64,000 nucleotides of DNA from Cinclus cinclus (GCF_963662255.1 NC_085072.1:2236001-2300000); one strand, 5' to 3'. Shown: positions 47,701-59,595, counted from the stretch's first letter. The notes: generated by a model from the sequence alone, not told the origin. Translations and numbers: made by a program.

Positions 47701-50700
47701 ATCATTAAGGTCGGAAAAGATCTCTGAGATCGAGTCCAGCTGTCAACACAGCACCATTAAACCATGTCCCCAAGCGTCACATCCACGGCCCTTTGAACAC
47801 TTCCAGGGATGGTGACTCCACCACTTCCCTGGGCACACTGTTCCAACACCTGACCACCCTTCCATGAAGAAATTGTCACTATTATCCAGTCCAAACGTCC
47901 CTTGGCTCCCCTCCAGCCCGGGGGGCAGATCTCTACGCACTGCCTGCTTTATCTGCTCCATCTGCAGCAAGCAAGCCTCTGTGTGTCTTGGGCAATGCTC
48001 AGCGGGCTGGATCTCCCTGCTCAGAGCTCTGCTGCCTTCCCAGAACTCTCCACCTTCCCTGGCGACAGCCTGGGAATGCATTTTGCCCAGTTTTTATGTG
48101 GGCTTGCTCAGAAGTTGGCATTATCAGGGAGCAGAAAGCATGAAGGGATGTGCCATCAAGGCTAGGGAGGCTCAGAATGAAAACTGTAACCTCTGAGAAG
48201 GAAAAAAATAAAGGGAAAGAAAAGAAAAAATAGGCAGCTTGGGGAGCGAAACTTGTATCTTCCCAGATAGCCCCAGAGCACACAGGACAAGGATGCAGCA
48301 AGCTGTAAATCAGCCAATATTGCCCAAGGCTACCCACGGTATTTCTTTCAGGAGGAGAATCAAGCAGAGGACAAACTGAAGCCCTGGCTGCAATCTGGCA
48401 AGGCAGCTGCAGTGCTGGGACTGGGGAGCTCTGGATTCACTGAGGCCATTCCCCAGTGACACTTCATGATTTCCCAATTTCCACCCCAGAGCAGCAAACA
48501 GCTCGAGATCCCCGACACCCACGTGGAGCAGGAACCCAGGGGACACCAGTGACACCGAGTGCAGCCTCCTGGGTCACTGCAAGAGAGGGAGGGGGGCTTT
48601 AGACAAAGGCATGGAGTGACAGGATATGGGGTGATGGCTTTGAACTCAAAGAGGGGAGATTTACATGAGATATTGGGGAGAAATCCAACCCTGAGAGGGT
48701 GGGCAGGCCCTGGAAGTGTCCAAGGCCAGGCTGGACACTCTGGGACAGTGGAAGGTGTCCCTGGAAGTTGGGACTGGATGAGTTTTAAGGTCCCTTCCAA
48801 CCCAAAGCATTCTATGGCAATAAAAGCAAAGCTTTCCTAGGTTATTTGAGAACTGCACATAAATATTCCTTTATCAGAGCTCCTCAGTCTGTCAGAGTCC
48901 TTTGGATCACAATGCACCAAGTCTTGGCCACGCACAGGTGCTGACCTGGCAGAGAAGTCCTTAAAAATCAACTTTAGAAATCATGGTGACGGTTGAGATT
49001 TTGAAAGTGGCATGATGGAAAAGAAAAAAAAAATAAGAAAGAAAAGATAAACAACAAAAACCCCCCACCCCTTCCCTATAAGTTAACAGAAGATGAACTC
49101 TCAGAAAGCCTGCACTTCCTCATGTCACAGCACTGAGACCGGCACAGCTGTGCTGCCTCTCACCAGGGCTGGCCCCACCCCAACCACACAGTGAGGGAGG
49201 GCAGGGCACCCCCAGGACTGTCCCTCCTGCACACAGAGAGGGGCAGCTGCAGAGCTGAGGGCACCACGACATCATCCATGGCACAAACAGAGCCCAGCAT
49301 AGAGAACATCCATCCATCATCCATCCATCATCCATCCATCATCCATCCATCATCCATCCATCCATCATCCATCATCCATCATCCATCCATCATCCATCAT
49401 CCATCCATCCATCCATCCATCATCCATCCATCATCCATCCATCCATCATCCATCCATCCATCATCCATCCATCCATCATCCATCCATCATCCATCCATCC
49501 ATCATCCATCCATCATCCATCCATCCATCCATCATCCATCCATCCATCCATCATCCATCCATCATCCATCCATCCATCCATCATCCATCCATCATCCATC
49601 CATCATCCATCCATCCATCCATCCATCCATCCATCCATCATCCATCCATCCATCCATCCATCCATCCATCCATCCCTCATCCAGACATGCACAAAGTGTG
49701 TTTTGCTTTTAGCAAGAGCAAACCCAGCAGCTCTGCCTGTCCCTGTCCCTGTAGTTTGCTTCTCTCCAGGTCCCTCCCCTCGTGTGATGTTCCCAGCTGA
49801 GGGACACAGCTCGTGGCAGCAATTAAGAGCCTGGGAGCAGCTCAGTTTCCATGGAGGGACACGGCACAGCAGGGCAGCAGGAGCCTGGAGCGGTGCCCCA
49901 GGGCCTGGCAGCAGGCACGGGCAGATGAGGAGAGCTTTGGCTTCCGAGAAACCCAAACCACTCACAGGAGGGGCCCTGGCTCAGGAGCACATCACCGCTG
50001 TCACACGGTGTCACCTCACTGCACACTCTGTCACAAACCACTGCCCAGCTGTGGTGTCCTGCCTTCCCCACACCTGCCTTCCTCAGGGTACCTGCAGCCT
50101 GCTCAGCCCCCTGCCAGCTCCCCTCTCTCCCACACCCTCCCACTCCAGGGAAAAAAAAGTTTTGATAATTTCTTTCATGCATCCATCCCACCATGGGCAC
50201 AGTGGCAGGACAGTGTCCTGATCAAGCCTGGGGACACACAGTGAAGTCATGGGAGAAAAATCAAGGCAAACTCCATCCAGCTCTCCCAGAGGATCCAGAG
50301 TGGGGCCACCCCTGCTCCAGGGGTTGTTTAGGGATGGGGGAAGGAGCCCCATAAGGGCACTGGGGATCCAAGGGCTCAACTCTTCACCTCATCTTGCCAC
50401 TCAAGTGATGCTCAGGCCAGGCAACACCATGATTCCCCCAAGCAAGGACTACCCATCCATCCCAGTCCTGCACACCTAAATATTCAGCTTTTCTGCTTCC
50501 AGACCCAAACCAGCCCAGCAGCAGCAGCAGCCCCGTGGGGCAGGAGCCCTGGGAAGAGCAGTGCAGGACCAGATCAGCCACTCCTTGCTCCTCAGAAATC
50601 AACCCCAACCTCTGGTTGTGCAAAGTTTCTGGTGCAGTATCTGCAATTCTGGCTAAAGGAAGAAAAACAGAAGCTTTTAACCATAAACCGTTGCCACATT

Positions 50701-53700
50701 TCCTGTTGTACCGTGACAGGATGAAACGAGCTGGTAACAAAACCACATCTCTGATCTGCTCGAGTTGAGATCTCCTCAACCCTGCTGAGCCTGCAGCTTC
50801 CCTGTGTGAAAAACAAGGATGAGCCAGCTCAGCCATCCTTGGGGACCACCTGGCCAGTGGCCACAGGACATCCGTGTGGCAGCCAGAGGAACGGGCACAT
50901 TCCCAGTGCCACCCTCCTGTGTGAGCAGCAGGAAAACCACGGGAAAAGCCTGGAGCTGCCAGGAGAGCTCCATGCGTGCTCCATGGAAAACCTGCTGCAC
51001 AGCACTGCAGGGCCAGAGGTGAGACACGCTGCCATGGCCCAGACTCAGCAGCTGAGGGCTTTGCCAGCCCTGTGGCCGTGCCATAAACCAGTGCTGGCTG
51101 CAGTGACACACGGGCTGCCAGCACTGTCTGGACACGGGGATTTGGGACATCCGCAGCAGCACAGCACCCGCCCGTGCCCTCCCCCTGTCCTCCACAACCC
51201 ACGTTATTGCTCAGCTGTAAGAAATCCTCATTGTGAGGAACGACTGGAGCCACAGCTGGCACTAGGGCTAATGCTCCACACGGACAAAAGCTGCCCAGGA
51301 AGAGCTGTGGGAAGGGGCAGGACCGTGGTACACAAAGCCCATGGCCCGGGGCTGGGCAGGGTTCACCACCAGGCTTCACTCAGTGCTAGCCAGCACTCAG
51401 CTAATGAGCTGTAAACTCCTGCCAGGCTTTTATGGACAGCCCAGCGGCCATCGAGGTGATGGTGACAGCTCTTAAAAGAGTTCTAAGCCAAGAGAGGCAA
51501 CAAGGAAACCTCCTGTGATGGACATTTCCATTTACAAGGATGCCAGGAGAAACACACCCCACAGTCATAGAGCACCGTCCCTACAGCCTCTCACCTTCTC
51601 AAGCCAACTCCCAACTTAAAAACCTTTTAAAAGCAGCCAAGGCAGGAGCTCTGCATCACCCTGGGCCCCTGATCTGGGAAGAACAGCTCCAGGTGGGACC
51701 CAGGAGCTGTCCCACCACAGCCCCACTCCAGGAGCTGCTGTGTGGTCACAGGCTGGAGGACCAGGAGCTCTGGGACTGTGGCTTCACCAGCAAGCCAGGC
51801 ATGGGAAAGCAGCAGAGGCAGAAAGTCTGAGTGTGCTGAACACTCCCTGGAGCCAGGGCCACCATCCCTGACCCTCGCTCCCTGCCAGTTCTCACCAGCT
51901 CTTTGGTTAATGAATTTGAAGAGCAGAGCACTGGGGATGGATCTGGCCCAGCATCACCACGTTCTTGGCAGTCTGACCTCGAGGCAGGAGTGGCCAAGTC
52001 CTCCCTGGAGTGCTCGGGCACAGCTCCATCACCCTTTCCACCAGCCAGGCTGTGACAGCTCTCGTTCTCAAACCCACGGCCCAAGCTCTCCCTTTGGCTC
52101 CTTGTTCAGACTGCAGGAGCATTTCAGAGATCTCCTCTGAAGGGATTTTATCAGCTGGGCCATCAATCCTTATTTTTTCTGCTAATTAAGGGAAGTTTTG
52201 TCTTAAAACACCAGAAAAGAAAGCCTGGAGAAGCACATGTGAGTGTCCCTGGCTGTGGAGCTGCAGTTCAGAGCAGCATCACCTGCGACCACAAACACAG
52301 CCCAGCACAAAGGACTGAAAATAAATGTGAATGCTTCAGATTTGAGTCCAAAACATGAGGACCAGCGGCTCAGATCTGTAAATCCAGCTGCAGCAGCAGG
52401 GAGTGGTGGCAGCTCAGGGACATTGGGGACAGGTCTGTCACCAGAGCTGGGACATCTCTGCTCTCACAGAGCTCTCCATCCCTGCACAACATCCAGCACT
52501 TGTCCTTCAACATCCACTCCCAGGGTTCACAGCACTAAAGTGGGAAAGGATCCACTGCTCCAGCACAGACAGCCAGGGGAGAGAATCACACAAGACGTAT
52601 GGACCAGAAAAAACAAAAAAACCCCTTAAATACCCCAAACATTTCCCTCCCTCTGAGAAATTCAGCTGAGGTGCTGTGGTTTGCTTTGGGGTTCAGAGGA
52701 AAAGGCAGCAGACAGGAGAGCTGTGCTGCTTTGGAGCAGGGAGAGGGATGGCTGCTGCATTTCAGAGAGGTTAGAGCAAGTGAAGACAGGCTCAGTGTTT
52801 TGATTGCCATGGAGACTTCACTTAGAAACCGATTTTCCTGCCACATCTCAGCTCAGCACTGAGAGCTGACAAGGTCCTCACAAGGAGCTGCAGCTCAGGG
52901 GGGTCCAGGCTGGGGCTCCTCTGCATTGCACCACGCTGGCCATGCCCATGCTGCCCACCCAGCCCCAGCTGGGTCCCTGCACCCCAAAACCCTGCCCTGA
53001 GCACCAGCCAGCCCTGGGATTGTGGGGCAAGGCTGGGTGGGATCTTGGAGATCCCTTCATCCATCCCTTGCTTGGGTTCTGCCCCTCCTGTGCTTCCCAT
53101 CCCTGGACATTCTCTTGCTCCCTCCCCTCTCGGAGCCAGCTCTCTCATCAGCCACTGGTGCAGGACTCCAAGAGCAATTTTGCAGAGTTTTAAGCAATCA
53201 GGCTTCAGGCAGAAGCCACTGAAGCCAGTCAGCTGGAGAGGCCTGAAAATGCAAAGCAATGGATCTCCAGGGGTGAGGTCACATCTGAGATCTGAACCAG
53301 CTCTTTGCTAATGAACAGTGATTTCACTGATGGTTCTGAAAATAAAAAGGAATTACAGCATTCCTAGAAAGTGGCTCTTCTACAGACTAATACAGTTGTT
53401 TCAATCAGAAAAATTGTTTCTGTAATCCTACAGACCAAATCCCACTCCATGCAGTGCCTGTGGGTCCCCTCCTACCCACCCACACCTCATTTCCTCCTCA
53501 GAGATGTTTCCTGTGTCTTTCAGGACATGAATCCCTAAATTATCCACATTTATCTTCCTCCTGCCCAGAGCAGGCCCTGCCACACTGCCAGCCCTGTCCT
53601 GGCTCAGGAATCACCCCTGGGCACCCCAGGATGGACAATAATCACCATTCCCAAACACATCCACCAGCTTAACTCACCCTGGGGTCTCAGCTCATGTTTT

Positions 53701-55407
53701 CACCCCGTGGCCAGGAGCAGGTGGTGAAAAAATAGAGTTGTAGTCACACACAGCTCTTGCAGGGGTAGAAATGTTCCACATTCAAAAATCATCACTTAAA
53801 TAAGGTGTCAAGAGAGAGACAGGGAGTGAATCAAAACCCGAGAGAGATGTCCACCACCTCCTCAGGGTCCATCACCTCCTCTTCCTCCTGCAGGACCTGC
53901 ACCACCACCAACCCCAAACCAGCCTTCCTCCACCAAGGCCTGAGCATGGTTTCTGTCTCTGTGAGAATCCACCTCCTCACACAGCCCCATTACACAACAC
54001 CACTTGGGCTCAGCAGCCTGTTTAGTGCATGTGGGGTTTTTTTTGGTTTGGTTTTTCTTTTTAATTTTCATGTAAAGGAACAATTTCCTCCCCACAACAC
54101 TAAACCCCTGATAGGCTCCATCTTCTCTGGCAGCTTGAGCTCTGCCACCCACGCTGGTCACATACAGGTGAAGAACTGGACAAAAAGAGGCTACAGCAAC
54201 CCCTGACCCCTCTGAGAGGGAGGAATCCCAAACAGCAACAGCACCAGGGTGATTCCCAGAGGTCCCCCAGGATCTGCAGTGCCCTGGCTCAAACAGAGCA
54301 GCTCTGGCTGCACCAGCACCCAGATCTCCTCCATCTCCTACACAAATGAATCACCAAATGACATTTAAAAACCAGCAGTACGAGTTGGTTAATCATAGAG
54401 AGAGGGAGCTGCTGGCTAGCGGGGAATATCCCCTCTTAAACCACCTCTGCAGAGAAATTCAATAAAATTCCCAGCTGCTGGAAGCTCCCCCTGCCCAAGG
54501 AGAGCCCTTGGAGCTGCTGCAGGAAGCTGAACCCCAAAGCACCTGCTGAGGGGTGCAAATACAGCAGAGGCTGAACAGGAGCACATCGGTGCTGGTGGTT
54601 TACAGGAGGATTTTAAGTGAAAAAGCTGCTCCCTGGGCCAGATTTGATCTCTGGGTGCTGCAGGGTTCCCGTGTGAAACTCCCACTTCTGCAGCAGCACC
54701 TTCTCCTTTTATGTTCAGCTCTGGTTGGGGCCCCAAAGTTCATGACAGGGGTTTTTATTTAATGTATTTATTTTAAAAATAAACATTTAAAAATCTGTGA
54801 AGCAGCCTTGCCAGTGTTGCTGAGACACAAATCTCAAATCCTGGGTGAAACGCTGCCCAGCCAAGCCCTCTGTCCTTCTCCAAAGCAGGCACACACAGCC
54901 GCAGGCTCCCAGAAAAGGACCGCGTTCATCATCGTGTTAATCAGTTCACACATTAATCCTGCCCTGAACTTTCCCATCCACCGCACAGGTGCGATTTTCA
55001 CCCAGATTCTGCAAGGCCAAACCACAGATCCCTGACCCGTGGCTGACATCTGCCTAAAGGCTGCTAAATTATTTCACCCCATGCTGAAAAAACCCACCGA
55101 GAGCCGGCGTGAATCCCCACGGAACGGGGAAACCCGGCGTGGAAAAGGCTGAGAAAACCCCGCGGCGGTGCAGACCCCGCACAGGAGAGGACAGAACCCC
55201 CTCGTCAGCTCTGCCCCGAGCCCCGCACCAGCTCATTTTTGGCAGCACCCGCATCCGAACGTGCGGCATCCCCCGGCCCTGCGTTACCTTGGCAGGGACC
55301 TTGCTCTGCGCGCTGCGGAAGAACGAGGTTTTGGCCGTGAAAAAGCAATCCTCGAGGTCTTCATCCAAGCTGCAGTAGCCGCTGCTCATGCTGCTGCCGA
55401 TGGTCAT
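44594..55407 (-). CDS. RASSF5: RASSF5 short isoform (RASSF5C/RAPL type), complete
   Basis: Coding exons: 55407-55288, 46983-46870, 46061-45764, 45472-45357 and 44746-44594 (801 nt, 266 residues; human short form 265). RASSF5 is a Ras/Rap1 effector. The RAPL form links Rap1 to integrin activation and lymphocyte adhesion, and the SARAH helix binds MST1/2 kinases. Residues 1-40 are isoform-specific ([20 protein letters not shown]). The RA domain lies around 70-210 with [20 protein letters not shown] and [20 protein letters not shown]. The SARAH helix is 217-266, from [12 protein letters not shown] to GKPG. All four junctions keep frame. The ATG was chosen by family match; its context (C at -3) is weak. 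No zinc finger in this form. Confidence 0.95.
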
Positions 55408-58400
55408 GGGAGCCGGGCAGAGGCGAGGGGATGCGGGCGAGCCGGGGGCTCGGGGGGCCGGCGAGCATCGGGGTCCCCTCTGCGCTCACATCCCCGGCTC
55501 GCCGCTTATCTGCACCAGCTCCTTCTGCTCATCCTGCCGAGCTGCTCCTGCTTGACAGGCAGCCGTGCCGGGTAACCCTTCCCTTCCCGCACCCGCCTCC
55601 CTGCGCAGCGGCGCTGGGCCAGCATGGAAGGGGCAGAGCTCCCGGTTCTCTCCCGGTCCTCTCCCGGTTCGCTCCCGGTTCTCTCCCGGTTCGCTCCCGG
55701 TTCGCTTCCGATTCTCTCCCGGTCCTCTCCCGGTTCGCTCCCCGTTCTCTCCCGGTTCGCTCCCGGTTCGCTCCCCGTTCTCTCCCGGGGGTGCCCGCGC
55801 AGCAGCAGCGGCAGCAGCGGCATCACCTCCCCTTCCTGCCCTCGTCCCGTACTGCCGCAGCCCGGCCACTTCCTCTTGCAAAATTTCTCACCCCGCTCGC
55901 AGCCGAGGTGCCGGGCTCGGCCCTGGTCCTCGGGGACCCCTGGCAGCACCTTGGAGACCCAAAACGCGGTGCCACGGCGGGCCGGGAGCTGCTCCGCGCC
56001 TGCTGGAGCATCCCCGCGAGCTGCCGTGGCATCACCTGAGGGAACGGAGGTGGTGGGGAAGGGGGGAGGCAGGTGGGGATGCCGCTCAGACCCCAGTCGG
56101 GGTGCCAGGAGCTCCTGGCCATCACAAGTGGGTGCCCCTCTGCCCTGCTGCTGATTTCAGAGCAGCAGGAGCAATTCTGAGAACCCAGACTGTAGCCCAG
56201 GGAAAAGCTGCTCAGTTATTGACTCTTGCTTTTACAGCAGCCCTGACCTTCCTGCTTGGTGAAGATCACAGGGATTTGTGGGGCTGGGCAGGGGAAGGGC
56301 TCTGCTCCCCTCAGGATGCCACGGGCAGGGACCCCTCCCACTGTCCCAGGCTGCTCCAACCCCCATGTCCAGCCTGGCCTTGGGCACTGCCCGGGATCCA
56401 GGGGCAGCCACAGCTGCTCTGGGAATTCCAGCCCAACCCCTGCCCACCCTCCCAGGGAAGAATTTCTTCCCAATATCTCATCTCAACTTGCTCCTCCAGA
56501 CCTTCCCACCAGCCAGCACCAAAACCTCTCCTCTTGACAGATTGCAGATGTTGCTCCAAACCCTTCCAGCTGTATCTGTTGAAGAACTTCAACTGCTACA
56601 AGGCTTTGAGAGCTCCGTGCCCACCACAGCAGCATCCCATGAATACAAACAGGGATGTGGATGGAAAGCCTGGCAACATCTGCAGCTCAGAAAGGGGAAG
56701 GCAAGAATCCAAGTGCCTTATTTACAGAGGGAATAAATAAGCCACGTTCTTATGGCAGCAGTGTGTTCCTGCAGCAGCACAACCCCCTCTGCTCCACAGG
56801 GATAAATTTAGAGGAGAAATTGGCTTAAATTGAGCATGTGCAACACCAGCAGAAAGTGAGGGTTGGGAGCATCAGCCTCAGGGTCTTCTGTGAAGCCTCA
56901 ACCCAAAAGTTTCCCAGTGGAACCAAGGTGCAACCTCTGGATGCTCCATGGGATTCTCCAGGAATGCCTCATTTATTCCTTGCAGTCCACCTGCTTGGGA
57001 CATCAGCTCCATAAAAAATACAACAAAGCCAAATAAATCCAATAACTTCGACCCCTTTGTTCAGCAGCAGCTCCATGTAATGGTTACCTGCACATCAGCC
57101 CCTCAAAACCCCACTGACCTCGGTACCCTGCACCAGTTCAGAGGTTCACAGCACAAAACCTGCCCTGCCAAATCCAGGGAGTGAATTCCTGGTGCTGCCG
57201 AGGCCAGAGGAGGCTTTTGGCAGCTTCAGCAGAGTCTGGATGTCACCCTGGGAGGCTGATCTGGGTCCCAAATGTAAAACACTCCTAAACACTTAACTGG
57301 ATCAAAGCCCAAATTATCAATGCCTGGTATTACATGGCAACAGTCCTTAAATAGGTGATACTAAAATAGTTATTTCTCTGATGCTTTTACTTTGCTTAAT
57401 TTTGATAATATGATTTAATGACTTCCAATTATGCCAGCTATTAATTCTTTTGTGTGTTTTCAGGCCTCTTCCCCTCCTGCCAGTATATTCAGGCATCCTG
57501 TTAGTCTCCTACTGGAATATTGACATTATTTTCCCTCCATCCTTCTCCTTCCCAGCAGCAGAACCTGCCTGAGCAACAGAAACCCTCCAGGAACGTGGCT
57601 GCCTGCTCAGATCAAGCAAACCTGGCAATGATTTGTCCCTGAATATCCATTATCCATAAGGAATAATGGAGCTTTGCTGCAGAGATTTACCCTCATTAAC
57701 CCTCAAATCAACCCCCACACCCCCAGCACGGGCCACAGGAACCCAACCAGGACTTTGCTGTGCTGAGGATTCCAAGGTGCAATCCCCAGCGGGGCCCTTG
57801 GGATGGGCTGATGGATTTCTGTCTGCTGCTGGAATTGGAGAGACACTTTTATTTCACAGGATGCCTCCCCACTCCCCAGGGTGACAGCAGGGTGATGGAT
57901 GGCCATGAAGCACAGGCTCCCTGTTTGTTATTAGGCCCATCAATAACCCTGGCTGGGGTGATCACCCTGATGATGAAACGAGACTTTCTCATTTTTCCAA
58001 GAGCCCAGCATTGCTGGGGGAAGTCCAGGGGCATCCTAAGGAGATGTAACCACACACAGATTTACAAACACCTGGAGTGGAGAACTCACTCTGAGCCCTT
58101 TCATAATGCAGAATTTAGGAAGATCGATCCCATCCCACTTCAGATTTCTCCTGATCATTTTATTCTGAGCAGCAGCTGCCCAGCAAAGGATGGATGAAAA
58201 CCAAACCCCACACCACAAACAGAAACCCTATGTTTGCCCTTGGAAAAGTGCAAAATGTTTCCATCCCCAGTTCTGCACGAGCGCATCAAGGTCCTCCACA
58301 AAGAGGGGTAAAAACAGGGGCTTGTACTGAGGGAGAGAACCCAGAACCACAGAACCATCAAGGCTGGAAAAAACCTTTGACTGAATCCCACTACACCCAC

Positions 58401-59465
58401 TAAGCCAGATCATCAAGTGCCACATCCACTCTTTTTTTTTTTTTTTTGAACATTTCGAGACGTGCTGACTCCACCACTTCCCTGAGGAGCTGTCCCAAAC
58501 ATTTCCAAAAAAGCACACAGAGCCTGAAAAGGCTCCATCCCAGCTAAATCCACTCCAGGCAGGTCTCCCAGCCATGCCTTAAGCTTGCAGCATGAAGCAT
58601 CTCCCATCTCATCCGGAGTGGTGAGAGCCTCCCTGGCCCTGCAGCCTGTGCCACCCACGCAGGAGCCCCAGACACTGCAGGGCCCCGGGGGGATTAAAGC
58701 AAAGCTGAGCTTTCCGGAGTAAACCTGGGATTACTGCACATCCTAACACAGACTGCAGAGTCTCCATCCCCCGGGACCTCTGAAAGTCTCAAAACAAGGC
58801 TGGCAGCCAGCACTCCTTGGAAATCCCTGCTCGTGCCTTGGGAAATGCATCTCTGCTGCCGATTGCCAGGCACTGTGCACCCCGTGCTGGGACCATCCCA
58901 TCCCATCCCATCCCATCCCATCCCATCCCATCCCATCCCATCCCATCCCATCCCATCCCATCCCATCCCATCCCATCCCATCCCATCCCATCCCATCCCA
59001 GTATCCCAGTCCTTGGCAGGAGTTGGGATTTGGGCCGTGCAGGGGTTTGATGTCCCCGCACGGCACCGCCCTGCCCCAGGTGACAGCAGCTCAGGTGACA
59101 GCGTTTTAAACACGGCAGAGCTCCTCACACACCGGTACGGGGAGGGAGGGCCATGCCCACATTCCCAACCTCCATCCCGGCAGGGCACCGAGGGCTGCGG
59201 GTGGCACATGGTGACACTCACAGGGACACTCACAGCTGAGCTCTGGCCAGCCCTCCCTCCTGGAAAACGCCCTGGGAGCAGGAAATCAGCTCTGTGCAGG
59301 ACACTGAGCACGGGGCTGTGCCCCCCCAGGACCCCTCCCCACGTACCTGGCTGCAGGCTGGCAGCAGCGTGCCCTCCGGGGACAGCTGGCTCTGCCACTG
59401 GCCCGGCCGGCGACAATCCAGCTGGATGAGGCTGCGGCACTCCTGGTGACACGTGTACCTGCAGT
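44594..59465 (-). CDS. RASSF5: RASSF5 long isoform (RASSF5A/NORE1A type), 5'-partial
   Basis: Visible coding exons: 59465-59347 followed by the four shared exons 46983-46870, 46061-45764, 45472-45357 and 44746-44594. The 59347-59465 exon supplies the second half of the C1 zinc finger, which in the long isoform contributes to autoinhibition and membrane/Ras binding. The first exon, carrying the proline-rich N-terminus and the first zinc ligands, was not found before 64000. Exon 59347-59465 enters in phase 1 and so needs that missing exon. The long form therefore starts from a separate upstream promoter, and intron 2 contains the whole short-isoform promoter. Confidence 0.88.
45357..45472 (-). 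CDS. RASSF5: RASSF5 shared exon, end of RA domain
   Basis: Acceptor CTTGCAG|TGCTC and donor GAG|GTACGT. It encodes [20 protein letters not shown] then [18 protein letters not shown], matching human [20 protein letters not shown]. Phase 1 in, phase 0 out. Confidence 0.95.
45764..46061 (-). CDS. RASSF5: RASSF5 shared exon, RA domain core
   Basis: Acceptor TGCCCCAG|AACGAC and donor CAAG|GTGAGT. It encodes [20 protein letters not shown] through [12 protein letters not shown]. Nearly identical to human over most of its length, which fits the Ras/Rap-binding ubiquitin-like fold. Confidence 0.96.
46870..46983 (-). CDS. RASSF5: RASSF5 first shared exon
   Basis: Acceptor GATTGCAG|AATGTG and donor CTG|GTACGT. 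Thirty-eight codons: [20 protein letters not shown] then [18 protein letters not shown]. Both long- and short-isoform first parts splice to it in phase 0. Confidence 0.95.
47692..47925 (-). mobile_element. CR1 LINE 3'-end fragment
   Basis: AATCACAGAATCATTAAGGT and CGGAAAAGATCTCTGAGATC, then the CACTTCCAGGGATGGTGACT block and TTCCATGAAGAAATTGTC, in antisense order. The diagnostic blocks suggest a different CR1 subfamily from most others in this window. Confidence 0.8.
48604..48817 (+). mobile_element. CR1 LINE 3'-end fragment
   Basis: CAAAGGCATGGAGTGACAGG through GGCTTTGAACTCAAAGAGGG to GTCCCTTCCAACCCAAAGCA and TTCTATGG, in sense order with the CR1 3' terminus preserved. Confidence 0.9.
49308..49682. 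repeat. CATC/ATCC satellite, about 375 bp
   Basis: An uninterrupted mixture of CATC and CATCATC words. All frames are open, giving Ser/Ile/His/Pro repetitive frames that are not genes. It lies in the intron upstream of the first shared RASSF5 exon. Confidence 0.97.
55288..55407 (-). CDS. RASSF5: RASSF5 short-isoform first coding exon
   Basis: The ATG at 55407 begins [20 protein letters not shown] then [20 protein letters not shown], ending at donor AAG|GTAACG. It matches the human RAPL start [20 protein letters not shown] closely, apart from the last few residues. Forty codons, phase 0 out. Confidence 0.96.
55639..55792. repeat. RASSF5: 11-bp minisatellite, 14 copies, RASSF5 short-isoform promoter
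   Basis: The core CCCGG (or CCCGT, TCCGA) recurs every 11 bp at 55641, 55652, 55663 and onward to 55784. The unit is CCCGGTTCGCT or CCCGGTTCTCT; on the RASSF5 sense strand it contains GAACCGGGAG. Period 11 leaves all frames open, giving spurious long frames on both strands. Confidence 0.95.
56314..56500 (-). mobile_element. CR1 LINE 3'-end fragment
   Basis: CACGGGCAGGGACCCCTCCC, CAGCCTGGCCTTGGGCACTG and GAAGAATTTCTTCCCAATAT blocks in antisense order. It lies just upstream of the RASSF5 short-isoform CpG island. Confidence 0.85.
58340..58500 (-). mobile_element. CR1 LINE 3'-end fragment with internal poly(T)
   Basis: CACAGAACCATCAAGGCTGG, then CATCAAGTGCCACATCCACT and ACTCCACCACTTCCCTGAGG. 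A 17-T run at about 58431-58447 interrupts the element, possibly a secondary insertion or microsatellite growth. Confidence 0.75.
58894..59000. repeat. CATCC pentamer microsatellite, about 21 copies; GGGAT on RASSF5 sense strand
   Basis: Perfect CATCC units run from 58894 to 59000. The complementary strand, which is the RASSF5 sense strand, reads GGGAT repeated and meets the simple four-run G-quadruplex pattern several times over. It lies about 350 nt inside the intron downstream of the C1 exon. Confidence 0.97.
59347..59465 (-). CDS. RASSF5: RASSF5 long-isoform exon 2, second half of C1 zinc finger
   Basis: Acceptor CCCTGCAG|ACTGC and donor CAG|GTACGT. With one base from the missing exon it encodes [18 protein letters not shown], matching human [18 protein letters not shown] and keeping the zinc ligands C, C, H, C and C of this half. 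The remainder ([20 protein letters not shown] then SQ) is a divergent linker like the human one ending FSQ. Phase 1 in, phase 0 out. Confidence 0.93.
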
Positions 59466-59595
59466 CTGCAGGGACAGAAGGGACAGCGTGAGGCACCCCG
59501 GAGCTGCCACCGGGGCTGGGGGACAGCGGGGGCACCAGGGGAAGGGATGGATTGCAGCCAGAGGGATTCCAGCACGGCCAGAGCTGCAGCAGGCA

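Larger units (their letters stand above)
46984..55287 (-). other. RASSF5: RASSF5 intron between short-isoform exon 1 and first shared exon
   Basis: An 8.3-kb intron from donor AAG|GTAACG to acceptor TTGCAG. It contains CR1 fragments (47692-47925 and 48604-48817) and a long CATC-type satellite (49308-49682). No further exon was recognised. Confidence 0.85.
55085..56060 (-). promoter_or_regulatory. RASSF5: CpG-island promoter of RASSF5 short isoform
   Basis: A CpG-dense interval covering the short-isoform first exon (55288-55407) and about 650 bp upstream on the minus strand. This internal promoter explains the short form; in mammals it is independently regulated and active in lymphoid cells. 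The 11-bp repeat array lies inside it, about 230-385 bp upstream of the start codon. Confidence 0.75.

Noticed and set aside
49191..49712. 173-codon frame of Ser/Ile/His/Pro repeats
   Set aside because: Pure CATC satellite translation.
50384..51379. 331-codon minus-strand open frame in the RASSF5 intron
   Set aside because: No family resemblance, biased low-information composition, and no splice or start context supporting a gene. Likely a chance frame in G+C-rich sequence.
55565..56740. 391-codon plus-strand open frame rich in Ser/Pro/Arg
   Set aside because: It is generated by the 11-bp repeat and CpG-island composition, running on into an antisense CR1 fragment. It is antisense to the RASSF5 promoter, with no recognisable domain.
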